NCBI RefSeq assembly: GCF_002150005.2 | Contig: NZ_MSPP01000003.1 | Location: 124,001-188,000, forward strand | DNA: 64,000 nt | Reading direction: 5' to 3' | Source: Marivivens niveibacter | GTDB lineage: Bacteria; Pseudomonadota; Alphaproteobacteria; Rhodobacterales; Rhodobacteraceae | Part shown: piece after piece, positions 9,801-17,726 of the stretch | Position numbering within the stretch: position 1 is the first letter of the stretch | Layout: every line of letters starts with the position of its first letter | Program-made: the position numbers and the translations under genes | Notes under the pieces: model-generated | Database searches by the model: none | Seen by the model: only the letters and a program-made list of their open reading frames with translations | Told to the model about the DNA's origin: nothing

Positions 9801-10065
9801 GCGTGGTCTCGACCCGAAGCCGCAATACGACATTGCCGGCAGGCGCTTGGATTTTGCTCTTTTCGGGGCGAGCGGTATCAAACTCGATCTCGAAGTAGAT
9901 GGCCGCAAATGGCACCAAAATGCGGACGGAACTCGTAAAATTTCTGATTACTGGCGTGATCACCAACTTATTTCACTCGGCTGGCGTGTGCGTCGGTTCT
10001 GGGTCGACGAATTAGCCAAAGACTTGGAGGCTTGCTTTGACATCATCGAAAACGACCTATCGTAA
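6898..10065 (+). CDS. UPF1-like SF1 helicase fused to Vsr/DUF559-like nuclease
   Basis: This is the first gene of the five-gene defence-like operon (1055 residues). Residues 1-60 look like a winged helix. The helicase core has Walker A GPPGTGKSQ near residue 386, a UPF1/DNA2-type Walker B DEASQCD near 673, motif III GDNNQL, and motifs V/VI VDGFQGQERD (near 870) and NVAISRARA. The last 105 residues fit a PD-(D/E)XK nuclease of the Vsr/DUF559 type: HWEE, then RRLDFAL, then DLEVDGRKWH, ending in a helix-rich tail. UPF1-like helicases act on RNA or DNA, and CoCoNuT-type McrBC systems carry one. The ribosome site is weak. The 3' end overlaps the next gene by 29 bp, implying coupled translation. 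Confidence 0.85.
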   Translation: MSLLLNTVRAFPRGRTIEELHALVGTSFSSLERHALLAELETLLQAGEVQKTSNGKWKPVHRQMSGGSTFEKPSPSAVTNQTLENEILRAAKCFVTSGVKTESSSVETAQDVGELDAHALVRYYRSALRSDPRGALQENVDRYGTKWHLLSGRNRLVPSDQNPLTLRIVLDDLSPEFRTSLLKREANENALAIGWPMYVGRKEGVPSIWPVGLIAANWRRQNDELLIQVDADDVLVNPKWVKDAANKTGWRRDDLAAVFDDENGVGLGRDDFVSRLKEAAATSILSDISASDLTDSVNVNELGIHNAAGLFLHDDSSFTSGAVRDLDEIGTWDKTILARTALGVVLGLEGTPPRKDVHSLNVGPLNAEQIEAVSNACSAPLSVVTGPPGTGKSQAIVSMAASVLSNGGSVLVASKNHQALDAVEDRLGSIAKETPFIVRTLDPAKNKDVSFASLLKELVTETSGAGSIIDQSLVADCFRMAERRSVAFNKEVRRAKLECQIADVHDQLVARSVVLRSEVDDPELDRDDKQERSMVRRFLDRLIELILSTSSNPETLSVQKQSTDLNRLLTDLRTERDALGESFDLVDLTNRIAELTKKILPLILANRTNLTHEDIDALDQRLADLEFSPVRNKISSDIAYQVVEHRPLWLASVLGTPNRIPLIAGLFDLVIFDEASQCDIASAFPLMARAKRAVVVGDNNQLNSIAPIGQAQDRNLMQAQGLPVSQMARFAQSRQSLFDFARRVPGAEKTLLKQQYRSAGPIVDYISKNFYGGELKTAYDPSFIKPPKSQKPGIHWTNIPAPLSLGSGNVNSAEITAIVSHLEHLLVHEDYSGTVGVTSPFRDQVAAIGDAVRQKIPEQKLIGAEFKVATVDGFQGQERDLIIFSPTLGAASAPSALTFMQSDPRRLNVAISRARAVAHVFGDLSFARSRKVRTLASLAAAATEPRSRVGEGRFDSHWEEIVYYGLKKRGLDPKPQYDIAGRRLDFALFGASGIKLDLEVDGRKWHQNADGTRKISDYWRDHQLISLGWRVRRFWVDELAKDLEACFDIIENDLS

Positions 10066-11818
10066 AACTAATTTCAATACCGTGATAGCTTCCGTTCTTG
10101 CCGTTGCCGCTTTGGGCACAGTCGGTTTTTTGGGCGTTCAGATGAACGCTTTAAATGCGCGGTATGGGCAAATTGCGTCCGATATTGATTACTATTCAAA
10201 TGAAAATTCGCGCCTTTTGGATGAGCGCGCATCTTTGATTGCAAATAGGTCAGAGATACAGTCGCAGATCAGCTTGCTTCGAGCGGAACTACAGCAAGCA
10301 GAGGTAGCCCGCGATGCAGCTTCACGGGCTAAAGATGACGCTAGCGTTCTTCTCGAGGCGAGAAGAGCAGATTTGGACGATGTAGAAGCACGTCTGACAG
10401 CGGCGCAGTCGACCCTAAGGGAGGCGGCACAAATCGATGCTACTTTGGGGGCTTTACGAAGTTCCGTAAGAGATCTTGAGACTGAAGAGGCCGACCTCAT
10501 AAACACTCGAGATGGGCTGATTGAAGAAGTTGAGAGTTTCACAGCTTCCAGAGACCAGATCCAGAACTCCGTCGCGACATTGTCGGAGCGACGTGATGCA
10601 TTGGATCGTGAAATTGAAGAACTACGGAACGATAAATTATCAATTTCAGGCGACGTGGATGGACTTCGAAGGGTAGTTGAAAGCTTGGAGCGTCGGCAAT
10701 CAGAACTGTCCGATGTTGAACAACAATTGTCCAATGCTCAGAGCGAACTTTCGATTGTCGAAGGGAGGCTCGACACGATCCGTCCAGATTTAGAGGAGGT
10801 TCAGTCTCAGATATCCGTTCGTGAGAAAGCTATGGAGGAGCTTCGTGCTGAGGTTGATGACTTGTCTGCGCAACGAGATACTCTGAGAGCATCGGTAGCT
10901 TCTTTGGAGCAGCGAGAGTCTGACGCTAGAGCCTCACTTGCAAGTATCGATGAAGACCATCGTGGTTTGCAGGCTTCCTTACAGACCTTGAGCGACCGTC
11001 GCGATGAGTTGGAGCAGACCGTGTCGGATCTCGAAGGGCGGAGACAGGCAATGGAACAGCAACTCGGGGAATTAGAGGCGATAATTTCAACCAGAGAAGC
11101 CATTCGCGCTCGAAATTTGGATGCGCAAGCCGAAGTGGAAATGTTGGAGGCGCGAAAAGCAGAACTGGACGCCCTAGTTGGCAACCTAGCGGCCCAAGTC
11201 GCGACGCGGCGCGCAGAAATAGAGCAACTGAGTTTAGATGAGGCAGATGCGGAGCAAGCGAGACAGTTATTGGCGCAAACTGTTACCCGAACTAGTGAAT
11301 TAGAAACGGAAATCAGTAACTTGGTTGCGTCAAAGTCGGAACTCGAAGGAGAGTTAGAGCCTCTTCAAGTTCAGGTGCAGAGTTTACGGCAGAATATTTC
11401 ACTGCTCTCGGATGAAAGAAGCCGCCTTGCAGCTGAAATTAACGAAAATGAAGCTTCTGTTTCCGATTTGGAAGTAGCGCTTAACAGGCTTTCTGAAGCT
11501 CAAGCCGCAGTCCTTGAGGCAGAGCGCCAACGGGAGGCCCTAGCTGCTGAAATCGCGCGCTTGGAGGCTGATCGTTCGGTGTTGAGCCCAATAGTTGATC
11601 AGTTGAAGCTTGAAGCAGGAAATTTGAGAGCTGAAATTTCTGCATTGCAAACGGAAGAGCAGGATTTTCAAGAAAGGACTGTTCGGGCTCGTGCAGCTTT
11701 CGTTCAGCTATCGAATGAAATTATTCGACAACAGTCTGAGCTAACAGGGGGCTCCTCACCGGGGGAAGAGACTATTCCAACTGAAATTTCACCGATTGAA
11801 GTCGAAGTCACAGAATGA
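10037..11818 (+). CDS. Membrane-anchored long coiled-coil protein
   Basis: The 593-residue protein has one membrane segment (about residues 13-33). From about residue 45 it is almost entirely heptad-rich coiled coil, full of repeats such as LEAR, LEQR and SELE, to a short disordered tail rich in E, P and T. Its start is TTG at 10037 with a strong GGAGG 6-7 nt before it, inside the helicase gene. Its stop overlaps the ATG of the McrB-like gene. The architecture suggests a rod anchored in the inner membrane, acting as a scaffold or sensor for the ATPase next door. It has no MotA/ZorA-like multi-pass channel domain, so Zorya is unlikely. Confidence 0.8.
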   Translation: MTSSKTTYRKTNFNTVIASVLAVAALGTVGFLGVQMNALNARYGQIASDIDYYSNENSRLLDERASLIANRSEIQSQISLLRAELQQAEVARDAASRAKDDASVLLEARRADLDDVEARLTAAQSTLREAAQIDATLGALRSSVRDLETEEADLINTRDGLIEEVESFTASRDQIQNSVATLSERRDALDREIEELRNDKLSISGDVDGLRRVVESLERRQSELSDVEQQLSNAQSELSIVEGRLDTIRPDLEEVQSQISVREKAMEELRAEVDDLSAQRDTLRASVASLEQRESDARASLASIDEDHRGLQASLQTLSDRRDELEQTVSDLEGRRQAMEQQLGELEAIISTREAIRARNLDAQAEVEMLEARKAELDALVGNLAAQVATRRAEIEQLSLDEADAEQARQLLAQTVTRTSELETEISNLVASKSELEGELEPLQVQVQSLRQNISLLSDERSRLAAEINENEASVSDLEVALNRLSEAQAAVLEAERQREALAAEIARLEADRSVLSPIVDQLKLEAGNLRAEISALQTEEQDFQERTVRARAAFVQLSNEIIRQQSELTGGSSPGEETIPTEISPIEVEVTE

Positions 11819-13845
11819 TTGGGCAGACAATGTTTGATGCTAATTTGTATATCTTTATTGCGCTCTGTGTATCTGTAGTGGTCCTGATTATTCTGAGCCT
11901 TTCTAGAGCAATAGTTCATGATAAAGTGATTAACTTGCAGGCGCCCCTTGCAACCGAAAGCGAGGTATTAGCTCGCATTCGCGAGAAGCGCGAAACGTTA
12001 ACTGATTTAGAAGGTGAGTTGGAAAAACGTCGGGCTGCTCTAGCGAATGTTGCAGATATCCAAGCTGAGTTGGATGCAACGGTTCGTCAACTTGATGAAG
12101 CAAAGACAGAGTGGGAACAGATGTCAGAAAGGCGCGAGGAAATACTCGCCCTTCGACACGAAACAGAACAGGCGCGAGTTGAACGGCTCGAGATTGAAAC
12201 TGAACTGGTCGGACAGAAAGCGGAACTTGAACATGTTCGCGATCGCTTGGAACGGGCCGACGCATTAGTGGGTCGGATTGAAGAGCTGGAGAGCCGAAAG
12301 ACTGAGCTTGAGATTTCACTTGCTGCTCTGCGGGACGAAGAACAAGATTTGAAAGATGCAGAAGCCGAGCTGCGTAGAATTGTTGAGAAAATCGATGATT
12401 TGACCCAGCTAGAGGGCACTTTGACCGGAAAACTTGAGGCCAAGAAGGCTGAAATTTCTGAACAGCAAGAGCGGATAAATTCTCTTCGAAACTTCCGAGC
12501 TGGGGTTGATGCGGAGCTTGATGCCGTCAACGCCACACTGGCGGCCGCCAAGCAAAAGTCGACCGATGTTGAAGAGCACGCTGCTCGGCTTGAGGAACAA
12601 GTGTTAACTCTAGAAGCGCGAAAAGCAGTTTTAGAAGATGCGGTTCGCAAATTGAATGCAAAATCTTCGGGCGGGGCTGACCCGGATGAAGATCCGATGC
12701 GTGAATTGAAGCAGCGCCCTCAGGTGATCGAGCGTCTTGTCGAGTGGAGTGAGCCTGAACGAATTGATGAAGCAGATGCGATCAAGAACGTGAAAAAGCG
12801 CTTTGATGCCTTTGCCTTACAATATCCAGAACGGACACTTCGAGCGTTTCATACTTCGATGAAAGTTAATGATACTACTCAAATGACAGTCCTGGCGGGT
12901 ATCTCGGGAACAGGCAAGAGCCAACTTCCTCGTCAATATGCGGCGGGAATGGGGATTGGATTCTTACAGGTTCCAGTTCAGCCTAGATGGGATAGCCCGC
13001 AAGACCTAATGGGTTTTTATAACTATATCGAAGGCCGCTTCAGACCAACCGATATGGCTCGAGCACTCTACGCGCTGGATACCATCAACAATCCGGAAAA
13101 CGCTGTTCAAGATAGAATGATGATGGTGCTCTTGGACGAGATGAATTTGGCACGCGTCGAGTATTATTTCTCTGATTTCCTCAGCCGACTTGAGAGCCGT
13201 CCAGCTCGAGATGCTGTTGGAGAAGCGAACTTAAGAAAAGACGCGGAGATTGAACTGGAAATTCCTAACGCTGTTACGCGGATTTTCCCGGGCTATAACC
13301 TGCTGTTTGCGGGCACGATGAACGAGGATGAGAGCACTCAATCACTGTCTGATAAAGTCGTCGACCGAGCAAACGTAATGCGTTTCGGGGCTCCGAAAAC
13401 CATTTCCAAAGGTCAACGAAAAACTGGGGCTATAGAAGCGAATGCATTAAGCCTCAAAGCGTGGGAACGCTGGTGTAACCGAAGTCTTCGTGCCGATGAA
13501 AAGAGCGCGGTCGATGATGCCGTAAACTCGATGTTGGAGCTAATGCGAGATTTCGGGAAGCCTTTTGGTCACCGGCTTGGTCGAGCAATTGAGGCCTATG
13601 CTACGGTCTACCCTGAAGCTGAAGGCGTTAGTGACCGTGTTGGAACTGCTCTTGCGGATCAAATTGAAATGCGACTTTTGCCAAAGCTTCGGGGTGTTGA
13701 TGTTGAAGAAAAAGCCGCTGAGTTTGAAGCCTTGGAACGTATGGCCTCAAAGTTTGGTGACGATAGCCTTGCGGAGGCTGTGCGGAAATCGGTCGAAGAC
13801 GCAGAACTGACCGGTCAATTTGTTTGGAAAGGGGTTATTCGCTGA
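11815..13845 (+). CDS. Membrane-anchored coiled-coil McrB-type AAA+ ATPase
   Basis: The 676-residue protein begins with a membrane helix (about residues 10-32), followed by about 240 residues of coiled coil, then an AAA+ domain from about residue 290. That domain shows Walker A GISGTGKSQL (near 362), Walker B and the McrB-type signature LLDEMNLARVEYYFSDFL (near 437), and a sensor/GTMN region AGTMNEDEST (near 498). These are the McrB hallmarks, which couple nucleotide hydrolysis to a DUF2357/McrC partner, and that partner is the next gene. A TM anchor plus coiled coil in place of a DNA-reading domain is unusual and recalls CoCoNuT CnuB proteins. The stop overlaps the next start (TGATG). Confidence 0.85.
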   Translation: MIGQTMFDANLYIFIALCVSVVVLIILSLSRAIVHDKVINLQAPLATESEVLARIREKRETLTDLEGELEKRRAALANVADIQAELDATVRQLDEAKTEWEQMSERREEILALRHETEQARVERLEIETELVGQKAELEHVRDRLERADALVGRIEELESRKTELEISLAALRDEEQDLKDAEAELRRIVEKIDDLTQLEGTLTGKLEAKKAEISEQQERINSLRNFRAGVDAELDAVNATLAAAKQKSTDVEEHAARLEEQVLTLEARKAVLEDAVRKLNAKSSGGADPDEDPMRELKQRPQVIERLVEWSEPERIDEADAIKNVKKRFDAFALQYPERTLRAFHTSMKVNDTTQMTVLAGISGTGKSQLPRQYAAGMGIGFLQVPVQPRWDSPQDLMGFYNYIEGRFRPTDMARALYALDTINNPENAVQDRMMMVLLDEMNLARVEYYFSDFLSRLESRPARDAVGEANLRKDAEIELEIPNAVTRIFPGYNLLFAGTMNEDESTQSLSDKVVDRANVMRFGAPKTISKGQRKTGAIEANALSLKAWERWCNRSLRADEKSAVDDAVNSMLELMRDFGKPFGHRLGRAIEAYATVYPEAEGVSDRVGTALADQIEMRLLPKLRGVDVEEKAAEFEALERMASKFGDDSLAEAVRKSVEDAELTGQFVWKGVIR

Positions 13846-15338
13846 TGATGCGATATTCCCGTCCTTGGAACGGTCAAGAAATCAGTCAAGAGCAAGCGTT
13901 TAGACCTGATGACTGTCTCATATCGGAATGCACATCATTATCCGAAGCCGGAGCGCATTCCGTTTTGATGTCCAACGGCTCCGGAACTCAGCAAAGCTAT
14001 CTATTACAGCATCCTTACCCTAAACGGCCAATCGAGCATTCTCCTTTGAGGAGTGGCTTTTTTACTCGTCCACGAGCCGGAAAAGAAAAGGACGCAACGC
14101 CAGAAGCGCTCGAAGCGTTCCAGCGAATGAATGAAGTCGTTGCTCGCGTTCAGGAGTTGCAGGAGGCTCTCGATGAGCCAAGTAAACTGTGGAGCAATTT
14201 GCAGGCCTCTTGGGATAAGGCTGAGCAGGAAGACGAGCCGCGAATGGCGGAAATTGTTCGTCAAGCAAGGGACCTGGAAAAGCCGCTTAAGGAACTCAAA
14301 CAACGAATTAGGCGCGTGCTACGGAGGCAAACTGAACTTACATCATTGGATCGAGTTCAAGAGATGGACCGATCATCAATGGTGTGGTTATCAAGACAGC
14401 CAGGCAATACGATCGCTGAACGTGCAGGAAGTAGCCAACGCATCATGGCTGTTGTGCGAAAAGAGAACTTTGATACTCTCGAAAACCGCGTGCTACATGC
14501 CTATTCGGATTTGGCCGCGAATGTAGGAAAAGAATGGATCAGAGAGCACACTCGTGCTCGAGGCAGTGAACGATACCGACAAGTCGAAAACTTCATAAAG
14601 CTGTGTATTTCTTTGTCGCGAGATCTACGCGAACTGGGAATTGGTATCGCAACGTCTGACGTTACCCCCAATTATGTATTGATGGAGGATAAGGGGTATC
14701 GACGCGTCCGAGAAGCTTGGGAAAAACTGCTTAGGCGCGAAGATGCCAAAGATGAGCTCTGGAAGTGGCAAGCAGAAACCTGGACAGATTTTTCAGTTCT
14801 GTTGTTGGTTCTGTCGATTTTTGAGATGCCAGACACCGAGTTAATTGCTCAATCACCAATCTTGTTTAATGACGAGGCGGTAAAGGGCGTTTGGTATAAG
14901 CAAGACCGACCAATTGCGGTTTTCTGGCTAAAATCAATAAACCGCGTTGTCGAAGTTATGGCGCGTCCAGATCGCCCAGGCACCTTGATGTATCTCTCGA
15001 GGGCACATGTTGCACTTCGGGTTTCTGATCCCTCTGACCCGTCGGCGTATCCTCATAGGGTCGCCGTTTGGACTCCACATGCGCTACGAAAATTAGACTT
15101 ATTAGGTGCAAGCGAAGGTGCTTTTCGCAGGCTCTATGATCTGCAGAGATTGCCAAGTCAGACTGAGCGCATAAAGCACGGACTCATTTTGACACCGGCT
15201 CATGGCGAGGCTCAGACAGAGGATATTGAGCAATCCGGTCTTCTAGTTCATGCAATTTCTTTGGACGGTTCTGGGGCTCCTTTAGCAAATGGTCGTCGGG
15301 CTATTCGAGCATTTTTGACGCGAGATATTTGGGGCTAA
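13845..15338 (+). CDS. DUF2357 protein (McrC-side partner)
   Basis: This 497-residue protein contains a coiled-coil stretch (about residues 80-165). It then has a region matching DUF2357, with the typical ENFDTLENRVLHAY near residue 206 and a following helical bundle. DUF2357 is the N-terminal domain of McrC-type proteins that dock on McrB rings. I see no intact PD-(D/E)XK motif in the C-terminal half, so cleavage may come from the nuclease on the helicase subunit. The start ATG at 13845 overlaps the previous stop (TGATG) and has AAGGGG upstream. The stop is one base from the next gene. The family call is by motif; the missing nuclease is an inference. Confidence 0.7.
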   Translation: MMRYSRPWNGQEISQEQAFRPDDCLISECTSLSEAGAHSVLMSNGSGTQQSYLLQHPYPKRPIEHSPLRSGFFTRPRAGKEKDATPEALEAFQRMNEVVARVQELQEALDEPSKLWSNLQASWDKAEQEDEPRMAEIVRQARDLEKPLKELKQRIRRVLRRQTELTSLDRVQEMDRSSMVWLSRQPGNTIAERAGSSQRIMAVVRKENFDTLENRVLHAYSDLAANVGKEWIREHTRARGSERYRQVENFIKLCISLSRDLRELGIGIATSDVTPNYVLMEDKGYRRVREAWEKLLRREDAKDELWKWQAETWTDFSVLLLVLSIFEMPDTELIAQSPILFNDEAVKGVWYKQDRPIAVFWLKSINRVVEVMARPDRPGTLMYLSRAHVALRVSDPSDPSAYPHRVAVWTPHALRKLDLLGASEGAFRRLYDLQRLPSQTERIKHGLILTPAHGEAQTEDIEQSGLLVHAISLDGSGAPLANGRRAIRAFLTRDIWG

Positions 15339-15339
15339 G

Positions 15340-17724
15340 ATGCGTAAACTAAAACTTTGCGGTTATGACCTGAATGGGTTGGTCGATCGTGTGGCCAAGA
15401 ATTGGACTTTTACGGCGGGGGGCGACACGCTCATTGGTGGAGAGAATCTCTCTCAGCCTATTGTCGCTCCGAGTATTGTTCGTCTACTAGGCGATCGGAA
15501 ACCAATCTGGGTCGGTGGTGCCCAAGCATCCTTTGCTCCACATGGTCGTGGTGGTGGTTGGGGAGATATTGGTAAGGTAGAAAATAGAATGCTCGTCCGT
15601 GAGGTTCTCGCGGATCAAGGTGCAGACCGGGATCAACTTGCAGCTTGCATGAGCGGATTGGCAAGTGGTGCTCGTTTCTCAGTAGTATCAATTGATGAAC
15701 ATGATGCCGCTATTGAGCAGCTGCAGGAAAGGCTAATTTCCGCAATCGCAAAAGCTCGCTTGGGTCGGCCATTACTTGTGTGGCGCTCTGTCTTGGTCGT
15801 TCTAGGGCAATTGTTGGATGCTGGTGAAGCTTTTGCCCCTAAGGACAAAATGAAGGTCGGGGTCATAAGTCACAATGCATCAGGTTTGAGCCTCCAAACT
15901 TTGATTTTGCGCTCAACGAACTTGGAAACTGGGCCGGAGTTTGCTCCTGAACGTCGCCAAAATGCAGAATTAGTGGCAACTTCTCAGGGCTACGAAGGAT
16001 TATTGAAGCGCGCCCAAGCTAAATTTGAACGTAAAATCGACTTGAGTAGCGAGCAATGTGCGCAATTTGAAGCGCAATTAAAGCTAGCATTGCACGGCCG
16101 AAGCGATGAAGTTTTGACTCGCAATTCTCGCGGGGCCTTTGTTCATATCCCAGCTTTCGATTGTTCCACTGAGCAAAAGCCTATCGAGGGTGATGTATTT
16201 GGTAAGCTCGATGGCTGTGACATTGTTTTGTTTGAGACGTTGTCCGAGGGATCTACAAGAAAGTTTCTCTTCGAGGATATTCAAAGGCGTCTTAGTTTAC
16301 CATTGATCTTAACGAAGCCAGAGGTGGTAGCTAGAGGAGCGTTAGAAGCTGCGCGCCGCTTGTCAAACGGATACCCAGTCTATTTTGATTTTCTACCAAC
16401 TATTTCGACGATCGTGCTCAAAGACTTTAGCGCAAAGAACTTCGATCTAGTCAATGCGGACGAAACTTTACCGGCTGGCAGGATTTATCGATCTAAAAGT
16501 CCCGCAAAATTTGCGATGCAACCGGGTCAGTCAAGTATCTCAATTTACTTGAAAAAGCAAATGATTGACCGCCCAAGGAAGGCGAAAATCGATATTGGAG
16601 CAGGGGCCGACGAAATTGTGCCAGTTGGCTTGAGCGTCGAACAAGCACCCGCAGCGGGGCGAGCTAAACTTATTGTGGAGTCTCCGTCTCTTTCTCGTCA
16701 GTTTTTCATTGACTGGGACTCCGCTGAAGAGTTGAGCCAGACTTGGGACGAGCTTTTAGAAGAGCTTTCTGAGGGAAGCGCGTCGATTCCAAAACGCTTG
16801 GTTTTGCCTTCATCTATGGATCTTTGGAACGGAATTGACGGAAATGAAGGGATTGCAGAGATTGTAACAAGGGAAGCCCTTAAGAAAAGCCCCGATTGGA
16901 AGACACTCGCTAAAGCATTTGCGAGATCTTACAAGAGAGCTTACCCGATCTCGAGTGAAGGAGAGATTCCTAAAGAGGTAGACGACGACGTTTTGAGAAG
17001 TCTGGACGATTTAACTGATCGTGCGTTGGTTGATGTAATGGATCGGCTTGAGGCTCGAAGGCCCGGTGAGAATGAGACGTTGCAGTTCTTAACTTGGCAG
17101 TTCAAGCGTGTGGATCCGAAATTGACGTCTGCACTACTGCAAATTCTACACGAACGTAATTCGAAGGGACGGCATATAACCGTCCGATATCCAGGATCTT
17201 GGGTGTTGTTTTATCAGGGCGTTGGGCGCACTTGTTCAGATACGACACGAGAGCAAGAAGCCATAAATGTTATGCTTCACAATTCAACCGCACCGTGGAA
17301 TTGGCGACATCAGACCGCAGCATTAGCGTTTATTTTGTCACGTTCTGATACTGCACCGATGCACCTCTCACAAACTGAAGTAAGCTTCCTGACATCCAAG
17401 GCGTTAGAAGAATTCTCGGAACAGCTAGGCTCAAACTATACGAAGTTTAATTACGCTCCATTCTTGCTTGGGGGGCTAATTCGTTGGCGCTTGAAGTCAC
17501 CCTACGCGTTCATGTTAGGTTCGGACCCCTTGGCAGAAAAGGTTCAAGCCGCAATCCTCAAAACTATTGCTGATCTTCAACGCCTTTCACGCAACAGTTG
17601 GGAAGAAAAAGCAAAGGCCGAGCGCTACACGAGAGTTTTGGAGGGCCTGTTGGATGAGCTGAATGGAGTTAGTTCTAACCCGGATTTGCTGTTGGATCTC
17701 TTTAATCTCAAAGATTCATCATGA
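15340..17724 (+). CDS. Degenerate Hsp70/actin-fold-like protein of the defence operon
   Basis: This 794-residue last gene of the operon is not closely familiar. Weak Hsp70-like landmarks occur in order: GYDLNG near residue 8, where phosphate-1 (GIDLGTT) would be; an SSEQCAQFEAQLKLAL stretch like the ALS segment; IVLFETLSEGSTRKFLFED near 295, like the VGGSTR loop; then KPEVVARGALEAARRLSNG near 325, like the NPDEAVAxGAA segment. A region resembling a substrate-binding domain follows (to about 450). The GG-x-T/phosphate motifs are missing, so it is probably a pseudo-ATPase. Residues about 500-794 are unassigned and mostly helical. The start follows the previous stop by one base, and the gene ends 2 bp from a convergent nuclease gene. 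Confidence 0.6.
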   Translation: MRKLKLCGYDLNGLVDRVAKNWTFTAGGDTLIGGENLSQPIVAPSIVRLLGDRKPIWVGGAQASFAPHGRGGGWGDIGKVENRMLVREVLADQGADRDQLAACMSGLASGARFSVVSIDEHDAAIEQLQERLISAIAKARLGRPLLVWRSVLVVLGQLLDAGEAFAPKDKMKVGVISHNASGLSLQTLILRSTNLETGPEFAPERRQNAELVATSQGYEGLLKRAQAKFERKIDLSSEQCAQFEAQLKLALHGRSDEVLTRNSRGAFVHIPAFDCSTEQKPIEGDVFGKLDGCDIVLFETLSEGSTRKFLFEDIQRRLSLPLILTKPEVVARGALEAARRLSNGYPVYFDFLPTISTIVLKDFSAKNFDLVNADETLPAGRIYRSKSPAKFAMQPGQSSISIYLKKQMIDRPRKAKIDIGAGADEIVPVGLSVEQAPAAGRAKLIVESPSLSRQFFIDWDSAEELSQTWDELLEELSEGSASIPKRLVLPSSMDLWNGIDGNEGIAEIVTREALKKSPDWKTLAKAFARSYKRAYPISSEGEIPKEVDDDVLRSLDDLTDRALVDVMDRLEARRPGENETLQFLTWQFKRVDPKLTSALLQILHERNSKGRHITVRYPGSWVLFYQGVGRTCSDTTREQEAINVMLHNSTAPWNWRHQTAALAFILSRSDTAPMHLSQTEVSFLTSKALEEFSEQLGSNYTKFNYAPFLLGGLIRWRLKSPYAFMLGSDPLAEKVQAAILKTIADLQRLSRNSWEEKAKAERYTRVLEGLLDELNGVSSNPDLLLDLFNLKDSS

Positions 17725-17726
17725 GT

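Noticed and set aside
6898-17724. Zorya or BREX system
   Set aside because: There is no MotA/MotB-like pair, no ZorE-like HNH protein, no PglX-type methyltransferase and no alkaline phosphatase-like PglZ. The McrB-type ATPase and DUF2357 protein point to the McrBC/CoCoNuT side.
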